DNA of 64,000 nt from Aldehydirespirator sp965204415 (GCA_965204415.1 CBDBEL010000001.1:744001-808000), one strand, 5' to 3'. Shown: positions 43,468 through 53,051, numbered from the stretch's first letter. Notes: generated by a model not told the origin, from the sequence alone. Numbers and translations are program-made.

Positions 43468-44123
43468 GGCTGGACCCTACCAGACCGTGAACCAAAGAGC
43501 ACTATAACCCCATCAAATATATGCTCATAGCCTGAAACCCGCGAAGGTGAATGCGCGCCCGGTTCGCGGCGTTCCGTCTCGGGTCTACCGTGTCTGTCGA
43601 TCTGCCACCGGCCGGCCAGTTGAGAGCGGCCAGCGCCAGCCCGGCAAGGAGCACCGGCAGGCTGACTCTTACCAGCCAGGCTCTGGATCGTCGAAACACA
43701 CGTCCAGATATTGCAGGACTAACATATATGTGTCATATTTTGGGCTCACTCATCAGTACCGTCACACGCATGAAGCCCAGTTCCTCGTTCACTGGGGCCC
43801 AGTGTCCTCAGGGGTCCGCTGTGCATCCGCGCCGCGCCGGAGCCGTGCCGGTTCGCGGTCACCGGCGACTACAGGGTCATATACGAGGCGCTCGACAACG
43901 AACTGGTGGTCCTCGGCATCCGAGTCGGGCGTCGCGGGGAGGTCCATCGCCGCCGCTAGGTGCCGCCGGAGGGACGTATGTAGATGTCTATGAGATCACA
44001 GCATCAGCTACAGAATCAAATCGATCAGATGTCTTGATCTCTGATTTGACATATGGATCGGTTCCGACGCATGCTGTTCTGTAGATAGCAGCACAAACTA
44101 GATCGCGACATAAGGGCGAGCCG
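43468..44123. other. accessory spacer with AT-rich segments
   Basis: Apart from the RelE remnant this stretch holds no gene I can support. 43490-43530 and 43715-43745 are AT-rich (ACTAACATATATGTGTCATA), as is 43975-44100, which precedes the Pro-Glu protein and includes TTGACA at about 44046 without a convincing -10. The pattern suggests successive insertions. Confidence 0.4.
43774..43959 (+). pseudogene. RelE/ParE-type toxin remnant
   Basis: A frame without any start codon reads GPSVLRGPLCIRAA, then CRFAVTGDYRVIYEALDNELVVLGIRVGRRGEVHRRR and a stop. GDYRVIYE followed by a strand and RVGxRxEVxR is the C-terminal half of RelE-family toxins. A TGA at 43771 blocks the frame upstream, and no antitoxin is visible, so only the 3' part remains. 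Confidence 0.65.
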
Positions 44124-45597
44124 ATGGGACGACGGGCCTCCACCCCCCCCCCCGCTGATCCGGCTGGTCGCGACTGTCTGCCTGGTCGCGGCGGCTCTCG
44201 CCACCGTCGCGGGCCCCGGAGCTGAGCAGGCCCGGGCGACCGGCAACGGCGATTGCCCCACCCCGGCATCGACCCTGTTGCTGGAAGGCGCTCTCAACAC
44301 ACTGGAGCAATTGGGCGGGTTGCGTGACAGTAGCCAGTACACCATAGAGATCACACCGCCGCTGTCCGCGGACAGCGCTGTGGCGGTGCGGGCGGGTCCG
44401 GGCAGCACCGGCAATCACGCGGTGCTCGACGTCGACTTCACCATGCCGGAGATCGTCACCCTGCCCGCCGGCGTGTCCTCGGTCTCCTTCGACATCTGGT
44501 CGACGGGGCCGGACTACACCACCGACGGCGACAAGGAGGCCAACCTGTCGCTGGCGGTGCCCTCTCGCATAAAGTGCCCGCCCTACACCATCACCCATGA
44601 CGGCGAGTCCTTCGTGGTTGTCTACGACTCCAGCCGGGCCGTGCCGGACAACTGCGACTCGCGCGTGCATCTGTCCTTCGACCGCAGCTGGTTCAAGATG
44701 TCAGAGGGCGACACCGTGGACTACAAGGTCTACATGAGCGGCCCCGCCCCAGCGGAATCGGCGTTCCCCATAGTCGTGAAGTGGCAGATTGTCAACCCTG
44801 AGGGCTACACGGTCACTCTGAGGAACCCGAACCCCAGAACGGTCCTGGGGCAGGACGTGCAGTTCGGCGAGATCGTGTTCGCCTCGGCGACGGAGATGAT
44901 CTACGGCAGGACGCTGCGACTGACGATCAGCGACAACGACACAGGCGACGGCAGGGTGATGGTGGCCCACCACGTCGTGAACAACCAGAACAGCGACCCC
45001 CGCTACACCAACGCCTACTGCCTGCAGGGCCCGGACTACTACAAGATGACGTCGATGCTCGTGCGCGTCTCCGACGCGGAGCCGCCGTGCTCCAACTGCA
45101 GCCGCGGCGGCGACGTCGGAGTGCTGAAACGGCCCGAGCCCGAGTTCGTGCCGGTCACGACCACCACTCTGGCGCCCCTACAGCAGGAGGACGCCGGCCG
45201 CCAGCCCGAGCCCGAACCGGAGCCCGAGCCCGAGCCCGAACCGGAGCCCGAACCGGAACCGGAGCCCGAGCCCGAGCCCGAACCGGAGCCCGAACCGGAA
45301 CCGGAGCCCGAGCCCGAACCGGAGCCCGAGCCCGAACCGGAGCCCGAGCCCGAACCGGAACCGGAGCCCGAACCGGAACCGGAGCCTGAGCCCACGACCA
45401 CCGCTCCTCCCGTGACCACGACCACGAGCGCGCCGCCCGCCGCTGAGCCGGAGCCGGAGCGCACGGACTGCTCCGGCGCCCTGGCGGCGCTCAATGCGGC
45501 CGCGGCTGCGTATGCTGCCGCCGCCTCGAGCACCGTGTGGCCGGACCCTGGCCCGATGCACGCCGCGCAGGCCGCCTACCGGGCCTGCGTCTCCTGA
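44124..45597 (+). CDS. secreted protein with long Pro-Glu repeat, candidate phase-variable
   Basis: With one C fewer in the tract at 44143-44153, translation from ATG 44124 (AGGGCGAG ribosome site) gives MGRRASTPPP-LIRLVATVCLVAAALATVAG, a good signal peptide, and then the body. As it stands the frame can only start at TTG 44278, without export signal. The mature part (about 45-330) has paired cysteines and beta-rich sequence (FTMPEIVTLPAGVSSVSFDIW, Calx-beta-like pattern FKMSEGDTVDYKVYMSG). Then follows a Thr-rich linker, about 60 residues of PEPEPE, another Thr-rich linker and a short Ala-rich Cys-containing end. The plan suits a surface protein that spans the envelope. Function unknown. Confidence 0.7.
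44143..44153 (+). repeat. 11-C homopolymer between start codon and signal peptide
   Basis: Eleven consecutive C residues follow ATGGGACGACGGGCCTCCA. With 11 the ATG at 44124 is out of frame with the downstream protein; with 10 (or 13) it is in frame and yields a complete signal peptide. Confidence 0.8.
45205..45390. repeat. Pro-Glu coding repeat (CCCGAG/CCGGAG units)
   Basis: About 185 bases of alternating CCCGAGCCGGAG and CCCGAACCGGAA hexamers encode EP repeated about 30 times. Synonymous codons vary slightly, giving higher-order 12- to 30-base units. Confidence 0.9.
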
Positions 45598-45867
45598 CCG
45601 GCCGCGGCCGGGCCGCTAGAGCGCTGTCTGCGAATTGGCGACGCAGCCCGCTCGGCGCACTCGGCGAGGCCGCTAGCGGTTCGCGACGGTACAACCATTT
45701 CGACGACGCACCGCTAGAGCGCCTCGATGCGCTTGCGCCGGACCGCCGGGCCGGAGACGACCGACCGCCACTCATACAACGACAGGTGTCTCGACCACGC
45801 CGAACGCGCCGCCGCGCCGCTCACCGCCCTCGGTCAGTGACGTGCCGCGACGTGCCGCGCCCGACTG

Positions 45868-46386
45868 TCAGCCGGCTGCGTCAGGGGGATCCTCGCCGGT
45901 GAGTCGGCCCGTCAGGGCATTGTCCACCTCGCTGGCTGCGTTGAGGTGGGCTATCAGCGCAGTCAGCTTCCGGTCAATCTCCCCGACCGTCGTCTCGAGC
46001 GCGCTGAACCTGGCATCCATCTTGGCCTCGAGGCGGTCGATACGCCCGTTGGTGTCGCTGAACCTGGCATCCATCTTGGCCTCGAGGCGGTCGATGCGCC
46101 CGTTGGTGTCGCTGAACCCGGCACCCATCTTGACCTCGAGGCCGTCGATGCGCCCGTTGGTGTCGCTGATGCGGATGTTGGGGCTCGCCACGGCCGCAGC
46201 CAGCAAGGCCACGATGACGAGGCCGAAGAAACTCAGCAGCGGGTTCTCCGCGACCTGAGCCCGCAGGCTGGGCCTGGCCACGGTTGCCGCGCGGGCCTGC
46301 GCCGGCGGCACCTCAGATGCGGTGTCGGACGGGTTTGCCATGCTGGGGGCCGTGTCCACGGCGGGGATCGGAGCTGATGTCGTCAT
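45868..46386 (-). CDS. membrane-anchored coiled-coil protein with 18-residue repeats
   Basis: 172 residues: an N-terminal Ala/Pro-rich stretch, one membrane helix (PLLSFFGLVIVALLAAAVA, about 49-67), then three copies of an 18-residue heptad-like unit (DTNGRIDRLEAKMDARFS) at about 75-128 and a further coiled-coil piece (ALETTVGEIDRKLTALIAHL). The DNA units are 54 bases and nearly identical. Function unknown; related in plan to 43036-43467. Confidence 0.7.
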   Translation of the reverse strand: MTTSAPIPAVDTAPSMANPSDTASEVPPAQARAATVARPSLRAQVAENPLLSFFGLVIVALLAAAVASPNIRISDTNGRIDGLEVKMGAGFSDTNGRIDRLEAKMDARFSDTNGRIDRLEAKMDARFSALETTVGEIDRKLTALIAHLNAASEVDNALTGRLTGEDPPDAAG

Positions 46387-46801
46387 CGGAGCCTCGTCTC
46401 AGGGTCGGCCGCGGGTGCGGACGACGGGGCGGCTAAGGGATCGGCTGCCGTCCAAGCCCGGCAACGAGGCTCACGCAGAAGGCTACATAACAATCAATGT
46501 CATGTCAAACTCATGAACTTTCTCGTGGTATGACCTGAACCCGGCAGCCGCGCGCCCACTGGGTCTGGACTGGCCGAAGGCCGCGGGCGGGAAGCCCGGG
46601 CCAAGCAGTCGCCGGACTCGGTGCGGATCGGCTTCGACGATGGCAGTGACCGTCTCGCGGCCGGACTTCGGACGCCTGCGGGGTCGGTCGCAGCGATCCG
46701 GCGCAGGTGTCACCAGCTAGGGCCCGGGTTCCACCATCCGGTCGGCATCCCCGGGTCCCGCCCTGCCCCGGCTGTCACACCCGGTCCGTACTGTGACTGT
46801 C
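46387..46801. other. stretch without a gene
   Basis: 415 bases between the coiled-coil gene and the next frame. 46480-46520 is AT-rich (ACATAACAATCAATGTCATG) and may hold the promoter of the minus-strand gene. No other structure was recognised. Confidence 0.4.
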
Positions 46802-47263
46802 ATGGCATCGGGCGTCGAGACGGGCTTCGAGCTCAAGTTGGGCAGCCTGCGGGGCTGCGTCATGTTGCAGGACCGCCCCTTCCGCGTCGAGACGGTCGCC
46901 GAGGCCCGTGCGGCCATCCTTCAGTACGCGATGGACCTGCTCGACCATCATGCGCATGAGCCGGAGAAGCGGGGATACCTGCGTCTGAACGTGCGAGCGG
47001 ACGGGCCGACCTGGGACGACCTGGGCGAGTGCGAGGAGGGCCGGCGCTACGACCCCGGCAAGCCCGGCGAAGGCATGCAGTGCTCGTACTTCCTGTACCG
47101 GGAGGGTGGCCTGGAGGGTGTCGGCGGCCTGATGTGGACCTACTCCGTGGCCATCTGGGCCACCGCACCCCCCGAAGTCTGGGACCACCCCGCCGACCAA
47201 CCCATCGGTCTGGACGAGGACGACGATCCCGGCGACGATTCCGGGCCCAACCTCGACAAGTAG
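46802..47263 (+). CDS. hypothetical soluble acidic protein
   Basis: 153 residues from ATG 46802 (GTG at 46793 possible). Sequence: MASGVETGFELKLGSLRGCVML, an alpha-helical centre (VAEARAAILQYAMDLLDHHAHE), and a repeated Gly/Trp part (GLEGVGGLMWTYSVAIWA), with an Asp-rich tail. No signal peptide or membrane helix. I do not recognise a family. It lies 313 bases before mcrB on the same strand and could be part of the same island. Confidence 0.5.
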   Translation: MASGVETGFELKLGSLRGCVMLQDRPFRVETVAEARAAILQYAMDLLDHHAHEPEKRGYLRLNVRADGPTWDDLGECEEGRRYDPGKPGEGMQCSYFLYREGGLEGVGGLMWTYSVAIWATAPPEVWDHPADQPIGLDEDDDPGDDSGPNLDK

Positions 47264-47576
47264 TCTCTGACAGGTCCGAAACAAGCGACATAGGCACCAT
47301 GGAAGAACCCATGCAGAGCACAGCATCGAACGGCGAGCCAACGAGAGACGACGACCAGCGGCGAAATGAGCCGCGCGCGGAGCACAGTCTCGCTCTTTTG
47401 GGCGCTCGGAGCGGCGTTCATCGCCTTCAAGGCCCGTGCCCTCCGCGCCGGCGCAAGACGGCGGCACACCCGAGCAGGCTCTGCGTCCCTGGAGCAGTGG
47501 CCCCGCCCATGACCCTCGACGCGAGCAAGGAAGCAGCAAGTAGGCCATCAGCCGTCCCGGGGAGAAGGCAAACAAG
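47264..47576. other. leader region of the mcrB gene
   Basis: 313 bases without a convincing gene; an open frame from ATG 47299 has no recognisable features. It should hold the promoter of the McrBC operon. Confidence 0.35.
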
Positions 47577-50500
47577 ATGACGATCACAGACCCACCAGCC
47601 AGCGTCCCGCCCGAAGACAGGGCACAGGACGACACCGCAAGTGACGAGACCATTCAGTTCCCGAACCGCCGTGAACTCAGGTGGCCCATTGTGCAGGCGC
47701 TGCGAGAGATGGGAGCATCAGCCTCCGACACAGAACTCGCCGAGCACGTTGCGGACGCCATGGGCCTTACGCAGGAGCAGCGGACAGCGATGATCCCGTC
47801 TGGACAAGAAACCAGACTCAGGAATCGCGTGAGCTGGGCCGCACACGAGCTCAAGGAGATTGACGTGCTCCACTATCCGGAGCCGGGCCGCAGAGCCCTG
47901 ACCCCGCTCGGCTTGGAAGTCGATGAAGACCGAATCAGGGAACTGCGAGCCGAGTTCAAGGCAAGCAAGCTGTCGTCTGCCCAAGAGCAGCAGGAAGACG
48001 ACCAGCAAGCTGACGCACCGACCGCATGGCTCATCCGGGCCGGGCAAGGCCGCGAGCACTACGACTACAACCTCGAGCACGGCCTCGCCGGCCTCGGCTG
48101 GCGTACGCCCGACCTGAGGAGCGTCTCCGGTCGCCAGGCGGTGGAGGGGTTCCTTCGCTCCGACTACCCCGACGAGAAGGCCAAGACGATCTCGACTTGG
48201 GCCAGCCAGATGCTGAGACTGCTGAACGTGCGTGTGGGCGACCTCGTGGTGACGAATGGCAGGAACCGGGAGATCAGTCTCGGCACAGTGACGCGGGAGT
48301 ACAGGTTCGACGATGACGACCCCGCTTGGCCCCATGCCGTGTCGGTGGACTGGAAGCGCATCGGTGTGCCCCTCTCAGCCCTCAAGCAGGACCTGCGGAA
48401 CTCACTCGGCGCGCAACAGTCGCTCTGCTCGATAGAGCGCAACGACGGCGCGTGGCGTCTTCAACAGCTGATGGAGACGGGTCAGGATGCCGGTCCCCGG
48501 GCCGGGTCCGGGGGTGAAGAACCAGACCTGGCCGATCTGGTCGCACAGTTCCGGGACGAAACCGGTTACCCCACCGACGCGCACAGAGAGCAGAAGCGGC
48601 TCCGCGAGGAATGGGCCAAGAAGCTCGCGCCTGAGAATATCGCGTCGTTGACCCGGGAGGATCTCCTCGCATACACCAACAATGCGGTGGACTACGGGGA
48701 TTACGTGGATCTCGGCGAAGGCCGACAGCAGCAGTGGATCGACGCTCTCGACCGTGCGGGGTACGACAGGCTTCTCAACAGCATCCGCGATCTCTGCTGG
48801 GGCCACGATGAACTGTCGACCAGGATCGATCGGCTCGTCGACCGGGTAGGAGGATTCAACACCGACACGGGCACCCTGGGCTTCACGGGCATTCAGGTGA
48901 GTCGCACTCTTGCCATTTGTTTCCCAGAGAAGTTCCTGCCGTTTCCTTCGCAAATCGGCAAGTGGGGGCGTGAACCCGCTCTGCGTGCGCTTGGCCTCCC
49001 AGAGCCTCAGGGCTCATACGGACAAAGGGTCGTGGATGCCAACGATCGGCTCAGGGAACATCTCTTACCATTCTTCGAGAAAGACACCCAGGGCATGGCC
49101 GCGTTCCTTCTTTGGCTCAAGGAGATCCGGCAGGAGCCTGGCCCGGGCGAAGGCGGCGAACCCGGCGATGAAGCCTCGGGCCTGGCCGCGCTGGTCAAAC
49201 GGTTCCGCGCGGAGTCGGGATATCCCACCGCGGCTCATGAGGAGCAGAGGCATCTCCAGGCCGAATGGGCCAAGAAGCTCGCGCCAGAGAACATCGCCGA
49301 CCTCAGCCGTCTCGACTTGACCGCCGTTGCATCGCACGGCACTTGGAATTCCGGTATCTACGTGTACCCGCATGCCCAAGGTGTGATGCAGTGGATCAGA
49401 GATCTGGATGACGATGAGTACTCCCGGATGCTGGCTCACATTCGATACCTGTGCTCGAACGACGAGGACGAGCTATGGCGCAGGTATGACCAACTCACCG
49501 ACAGCCGAAGCAACCGAAGAACAAAGGGGCTGGCGCACTCCACGACCAGCCAGCTTCTTGCCATTACCCATCCGCAGGACTTCCTCGCGATCTGCGTGCA
49601 GGGAGGGAAATGGGGCCGCGCCGCGATGCTGAGCCGCTTGGGGCTGCCCAAACCAACAGGATCCAGCTACGGACAGAGAGTGATGGACGCCGACCGGCGC
49701 CTCCGCGAGCACCTCGAACCGCATTTCGGCGACGACACGCTTGGGATGAGCGCCTTCCTGGGGTGGATGCTCGACCAAGAACCGCCACCCCCACCCGGTC
49801 CGATAGGCCTCGCTGAACTTGCGGATGAGTTGCTCGTCGACGTTGGGTTCCTGGAGGACATCGTCGAGTTGCTCAAGGACAAGGGGCAGGTGATCCTGTA
49901 TGGCCCGCCGGGGACCGGCAAGACGTACTTGGCCCGGAAGCTTGCCGCGGTGCTGGCCCCGGATGAGTCGTGCCGGGCGCTGGTGCAGTTCCACCCGTCC
50001 ACGTCCTACGAGGACTTCTTCGAGGGATACCGGCCCGCAGAGGCCAGCAAGGACGGGGGCATTCGCTTCAAGCTGACGCACGGACCTCTGGCCCGCATGG
50101 CAGAACAGGCCTCTGAGGCCTTCGACCAGCATGTGATGATCATCGACGAGATCAACCGTGGGAACCTGCCCCGCGTGCTTGGTGAGTTGCTGTTCCTGCT
50201 GGAGTACCGCGACGAGCGCGTGCAGACGCTCTACCGACCCGCGGAGCCGTTCGAGCTGCCCGACAACCTCTGGTTCATCGGCACGATGAACACCGCCGAC
50301 CGGTCGATCGCACTCGTGGACGCGGCGCTGCGGCGGCGGTTCCACTTCGTGCCGTTCTTCCCCGATAGCGGTCCGATGGCTGGCCTGCTCACCCGCTGGC
50401 TGAAGCGTGAGGGCCAACCCGACTGGATCGGTCGCCTCGTGGACGCTGTCAACGACGAGCTCACCAGGGAACTGGGCGGCTCCCACCTACTGCTCGGGCC

Positions 50501-50837
50501 AAGCCACTTCATGAGGGAGTTCGGCGCGTCACTAGCCGAGCAGCGTCAACAGCTGCGGCGCATCTGGAAGTACAACATCGAGCCGTTCATCGAAGACCAG
50601 TTCTTCGGTAACCCCGAACAGATCGACAGTTTCCGGTTCAACCAGGTCATGACCCGCCACGGCCCGGCGGCAGAGTCCGATGCCGACGTCAGCGATGACG
50701 ACGATGGCGGCAATGGCGACGACCACCCGGAGGGCACCGGCGGCTCCGAGGACGAACCTGCAGTCGTAGATGGAGAAGCCGCGGACGAGGAAGCCGCGGC
50801 CGAGGCCGACTCTGCGCAGGCGGAGGACGAGCGATGA
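47577..50837 (+). CDS. mcrB: McrB-type GTPase of a modification-dependent restriction system, multi-domain
   Basis: The motor and DNA-recognition subunit of McrBC, which cuts DNA carrying modified bases. Order in 1086 residues: an Mrr-N-like winged helix (about 28-115); an EVE/PUA-like domain (about 147-285, TAWLIRAGQGREHYDYNL ... VRVGDLVVTNG), a fold used to read modified bases; two tandem copies of a domain of about 190 residues (about 314-521 and 534-737: FRxExGYPT, EWAKKLAPENIA, GKWGR, GSYGQRV); then the AAA+ GTPase with Walker A GPPGTGKT (about 775-782), IIDEINRGN (about 855) and the McrB guanine motif MNTADRS (about 904). An acidic tail ends the protein. The domain duplication and winged helix are more than classical McrB has. 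Confidence 0.9.
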   Translation: MTITDPPASVPPEDRAQDDTASDETIQFPNRRELRWPIVQALREMGASASDTELAEHVADAMGLTQEQRTAMIPSGQETRLRNRVSWAAHELKEIDVLHYPEPGRRALTPLGLEVDEDRIRELRAEFKASKLSSAQEQQEDDQQADAPTAWLIRAGQGREHYDYNLEHGLAGLGWRTPDLRSVSGRQAVEGFLRSDYPDEKAKTISTWASQMLRLLNVRVGDLVVTNGRNREISLGTVTREYRFDDDDPAWPHAVSVDWKRIGVPLSALKQDLRNSLGAQQSLCSIERNDGAWRLQQLMETGQDAGPRAGSGGEEPDLADLVAQFRDETGYPTDAHREQKRLREEWAKKLAPENIASLTREDLLAYTNNAVDYGDYVDLGEGRQQQWIDALDRAGYDRLLNSIRDLCWGHDELSTRIDRLVDRVGGFNTDTGTLGFTGIQVSRTLAICFPEKFLPFPSQIGKWGREPALRALGLPEPQGSYGQRVVDANDRLREHLLPFFEKDTQGMAAFLLWLKEIRQEPGPGEGGEPGDEASGLAALVKRFRAESGYPTAAHEEQRHLQAEWAKKLAPENIADLSRLDLTAVASHGTWNSGIYVYPHAQGVMQWIRDLDDDEYSRMLAHIRYLCSNDEDELWRRYDQLTDSRSNRRTKGLAHSTTSQLLAITHPQDFLAICVQGGKWGRAAMLSRLGLPKPTGSSYGQRVMDADRRLREHLEPHFGDDTLGMSAFLGWMLDQEPPPPPGPIGLAELADELLVDVGFLEDIVELLKDKGQVILYGPPGTGKTYLARKLAAVLAPDESCRALVQFHPSTSYEDFFEGYRPAEASKDGGIRFKLTHGPLARMAEQASEAFDQHVMIIDEINRGNLPRVLGELLFLLEYRDERVQTLYRPAEPFELPDNLWFIGTMNTADRSIALVDAALRRRFHFVPFFPDSGPMAGLLTRWLKREGQPDWIGRLVDAVNDELTRELGGSHLLLGPSHFMREFGASLAEQRQQLRRIWKYNIEPFIEDQFFGNPEQIDSFRFNQVMTRHGPAAESDADVSDDDDGGNGDDHPEGTGGSEDEPAVVDGEAADEEAAAEADSAQAEDER

Positions 50838-51145
50838 CCCGTCCGCTGCCCAGGTCATGTCCCGGGTGTCATCGGCCATGGCCCGACTGCACCTGTAGGA
50901 GCGGCAGGGCGATGCTCGCCGAAGCGCACGCCGACGCAGAGCCCGAGTTCCGGGGCCGGGCCCTGCTGATCGGCATCGACGCCGACGACATCAAGGTCGG
51001 CGACATCCTCACCACCGGCCAGGACATCGAGGTCGCTGGTGCCTGGCACTGCGGAGCCCCGGGCTGCGGCTTGAGGGACATCGACCGCGCCGTGATCGAA
51101 GGCCACATAAACCACATGCGCCGTCCAGCCACTCCTCAGCAGTGA
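50834..51145 (+). CDS. small Cys-rich protein between mcrB and mcrC
   Basis: 103 residues, ATG overlapping the mcrB stop by 4 bases. CPGCHRPWPDCTC at 9-21 looks like a zinc-knuckle; a second set is AWHCGAPGCGLRDIDRAV near 70-88, together enough for one or two zinc sites. The middle (RGRALLIGIDADDIKVGDIL) could be a small beta fold. I do not know a family. Its place in the operon suggests a role in restriction, perhaps as adaptor or regulator, but that is inference. Confidence 0.55.
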   Translation: MTRPLPRSCPGCHRPWPDCTCRSGRAMLAEAHADAEPEFRGRALLIGIDADDIKVGDILTTGQDIEVAGAWHCGAPGCGLRDIDRAVIEGHINHMRRPATPQQ

Positions 51146-51203
51146 TGGCGGAGCGGATCGAGAGCGCTGATTTGGCGAGGGCGCACTCGATGCCTCGGCT
51201 GTC

Positions 51204-52847
51204 ATGACGCCGACAGCGCTCGGTGACGCCGCCGTGGCGACGGACCGGGTCACGGCAACCGGACGCGGCTCCGAGGTGGTCGCCGCCGCGGCCGTCCAGC
51301 CGCCGGCCAGCACCCAACCTCTGGACCCGGCCGCGGGCTCGGGGCAAGCCAGAGGCGCCTACGGCCCTGCGGCGCCGTACGGGGCAGACGCCACCCGGTC
51401 GCTGACCCTTCGCGAGTATGGCCGCGAACTGGTGGCGTTGACCAGTGAGCAAGCCAGCGCTCTGAACGGTGTCGGCAATGGGCAGTACCTGTCGGTCGAG
51501 CCGGGCGAGCAGCCGGGATACTGGCAGGTCTCGGCCCACAACTATGTGGGCTCCATCAACGTTGGCGGGCTGCAGGTGCTGGTGCGGCCCAAGATCCCTT
51601 TGCGAAACCTGTTCCTGCTGCTCGAGGTGGGGCTGCGAGAGCAGGACTGGCATGACGAGGCCGTCCGCTTTGAGACCACCGGCGACCTGCTGCCGGCCCT
51701 GGTGTCGTTCTTCGCCCGCACGACCGAGACCACCCTCGCTCGCGGGCTGTACCACTCCTACCGGGAGCAGCGCGACCGGCTGGTCGCCCTGCGGGGGCGT
51801 GTCGATATCGCCCGACAGCTCGCCCAGCCTGGCGTCGTCATTCCCACGGCCTGCAGGTTCACCGAGTTCACCGCCGACCTGATCGAGAACTCGTATCTGA
51901 AGGCGGCTGTGTCCCGATCACTGCGGGTGGCCGGCGTGCAACCCGTCGACCGTCGCCGGCTGATGCAGCACCTCGTCACCCTCGAAGACGTTGGCGATAT
52001 GCCCCACCGCCCTGCCGACGATGAACGCTTCGTGTTCACCCGGCTCAACGAGCACTACCGGCCCGCGCTGCGGCTGGCTCGGCTGGTGCTGGAGAACCTG
52101 ACGCTGCAGGACGCCGTCGGGGAGACGCAGGCCTCGTCGTTCATGTTGGACATGAACAAGCTGTTCGAGCGGTTCGTGACCGAGCGGCTGCGGCGAGCCC
52201 TTCGAGGGCGCCTCGACGTGAAGGGCCAGCACCAGGACCGGCTGGACGAGGAGCGCACCGTAACGATCAAACCCGACCTGCTGTTCCGAGCGGCTGGCTC
52301 CCCCAGGTTCGTCGCCGACATCAAGTACAAGCTCACCGATGAAGCCGCGGGCGGACGCAACGCCGACTACTACCAGCTGCTGGCCTACACCACCGCCCTC
52401 GACCTGCCTGAAGGCGTCCTCATCTACTGCCTAGACGCCAACCGCGACCCCGCAACCGGCGACACCCTGACCAGCGACCCCGCAACCGGCTACCCCGCAA
52501 CCAGCGACACCCTGACCAGCGACACCCTGACCAGCTACCCCGCAACCAGCGACACCCTGACCAGCGACACCGCAACCGGCTACCCCGCAACCGGCGACAC
52601 CCTGACCGGCGACACCCTGACCGGCGACACCCTGAGCGGCGACCCCGCAACCGGCTACCCCGGCGCCGGGGACCTGCAGACCGGCGACGGCGGACTGGCC
52701 GTGCGGTCCGTCCGGGTGAGGCACGCCGGCAAGGTGCTGCACACCTACGCGCTGGACCTGTCGGGCTCGACCGCGGACGTCGACCGGAACCTGGACAGGC
52801 TCGCAGACTGGATCGAGGATCGGGCCGCAGCGGTGGCCACTACCTAG
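51204..52847 (+). CDS. mcrC: McrC-type nuclease subunit
   Basis: The nuclease partner of McrB, 547 residues. An N-terminal Ala/Pro-rich extension of about 65 residues precedes the McrC fold (LTLREYGRELVALTSEQASAL, VGSINVGGLQVLVRPKIPLRNLFLLL). The PD-(D/E)XK site is KPDLLF at about 356-361 and VADIKYK at about 369-375. Between YCLDANR (to 414) and SVRVRHAGKVLHTYALD an insert of about 70 residues (415-485) is made of five-residue units, DTLTS, DPATG, YPATS, separating two strands of the nuclease domain. The core residues are kept, so the enzyme may still work. Starts 58 bases after the small gene. Confidence 0.9.
   Translation: MTPTALGDAAVATDRVTATGRGSEVVAAAAVQPPASTQPLDPAAGSGQARGAYGPAAPYGADATRSLTLREYGRELVALTSEQASALNGVGNGQYLSVEPGEQPGYWQVSAHNYVGSINVGGLQVLVRPKIPLRNLFLLLEVGLREQDWHDEAVRFETTGDLLPALVSFFARTTETTLARGLYHSYREQRDRLVALRGRVDIARQLAQPGVVIPTACRFTEFTADLIENSYLKAAVSRSLRVAGVQPVDRRRLMQHLVTLEDVGDMPHRPADDERFVFTRLNEHYRPALRLARLVLENLTLQDAVGETQASSFMLDMNKLFERFVTERLRRALRGRLDVKGQHQDRLDEERTVTIKPDLLFRAAGSPRFVADIKYKLTDEAAGGRNADYYQLLAYTTALDLPEGVLIYCLDANRDPATGDTLTSDPATGYPATSDTLTSDTLTSYPATSDTLTSDTATGYPATGDTLTGDTLTGDTLSGDPATGYPGAGDLQTGDGGLAVRSVRVRHAGKVLHTYALDLSGSTADVDRNLDRLADWIEDRAAAVATT
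52446..52665. repeat. 15-bp minisatellite inside mcrC
   Basis: About fifteen units of 15 bases such as GACACCCTGACCAGC, GACCCCGCAACCGGC and TACCCCGCAACCAGC. All keep the reading frame. Units are mixed in order, as expected from repeated unequal exchange. Confidence 0.9.
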
Positions 52848-53051
52848 CCATCGGCACTCGGCTAGTGGGCCGTCCACAAGCTTGTGCGTACGTGGCTCCA
52901 AGGAAACTCGGGCGAGAAATGTGTCGTATGCCCACAAGAATCGCACCGAGATTCTGACGGCACCCCGACGAACGCATTCGACAGCCCGCTAGCTCGGACC
53001 TCCGGCCACACCTCGGTCGGGCCTGGAGCGCGCACCGCTGCGGGGCCGTGA

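Noticed and set aside
45039..45533. Minus-strand Gly-Ser repeat frame (GSGSGS) opposite the Pro-Glu repeat
   Set aside because: It is the complement of the CCCGAG repeat; no start or signal peptide of interest.
47299..47580. Frame MEEPMQSTASNGEP... before mcrB considered as a small gene
   Set aside because: No ribosome site, no motif and Arg-rich shadow-like end; left as leader.
52431..52946. Minus-strand frame of VAGQGVAGCG repeats opposite mcrC
   Set aside because: It is only the complement of the 15-base minisatellite in mcrC.
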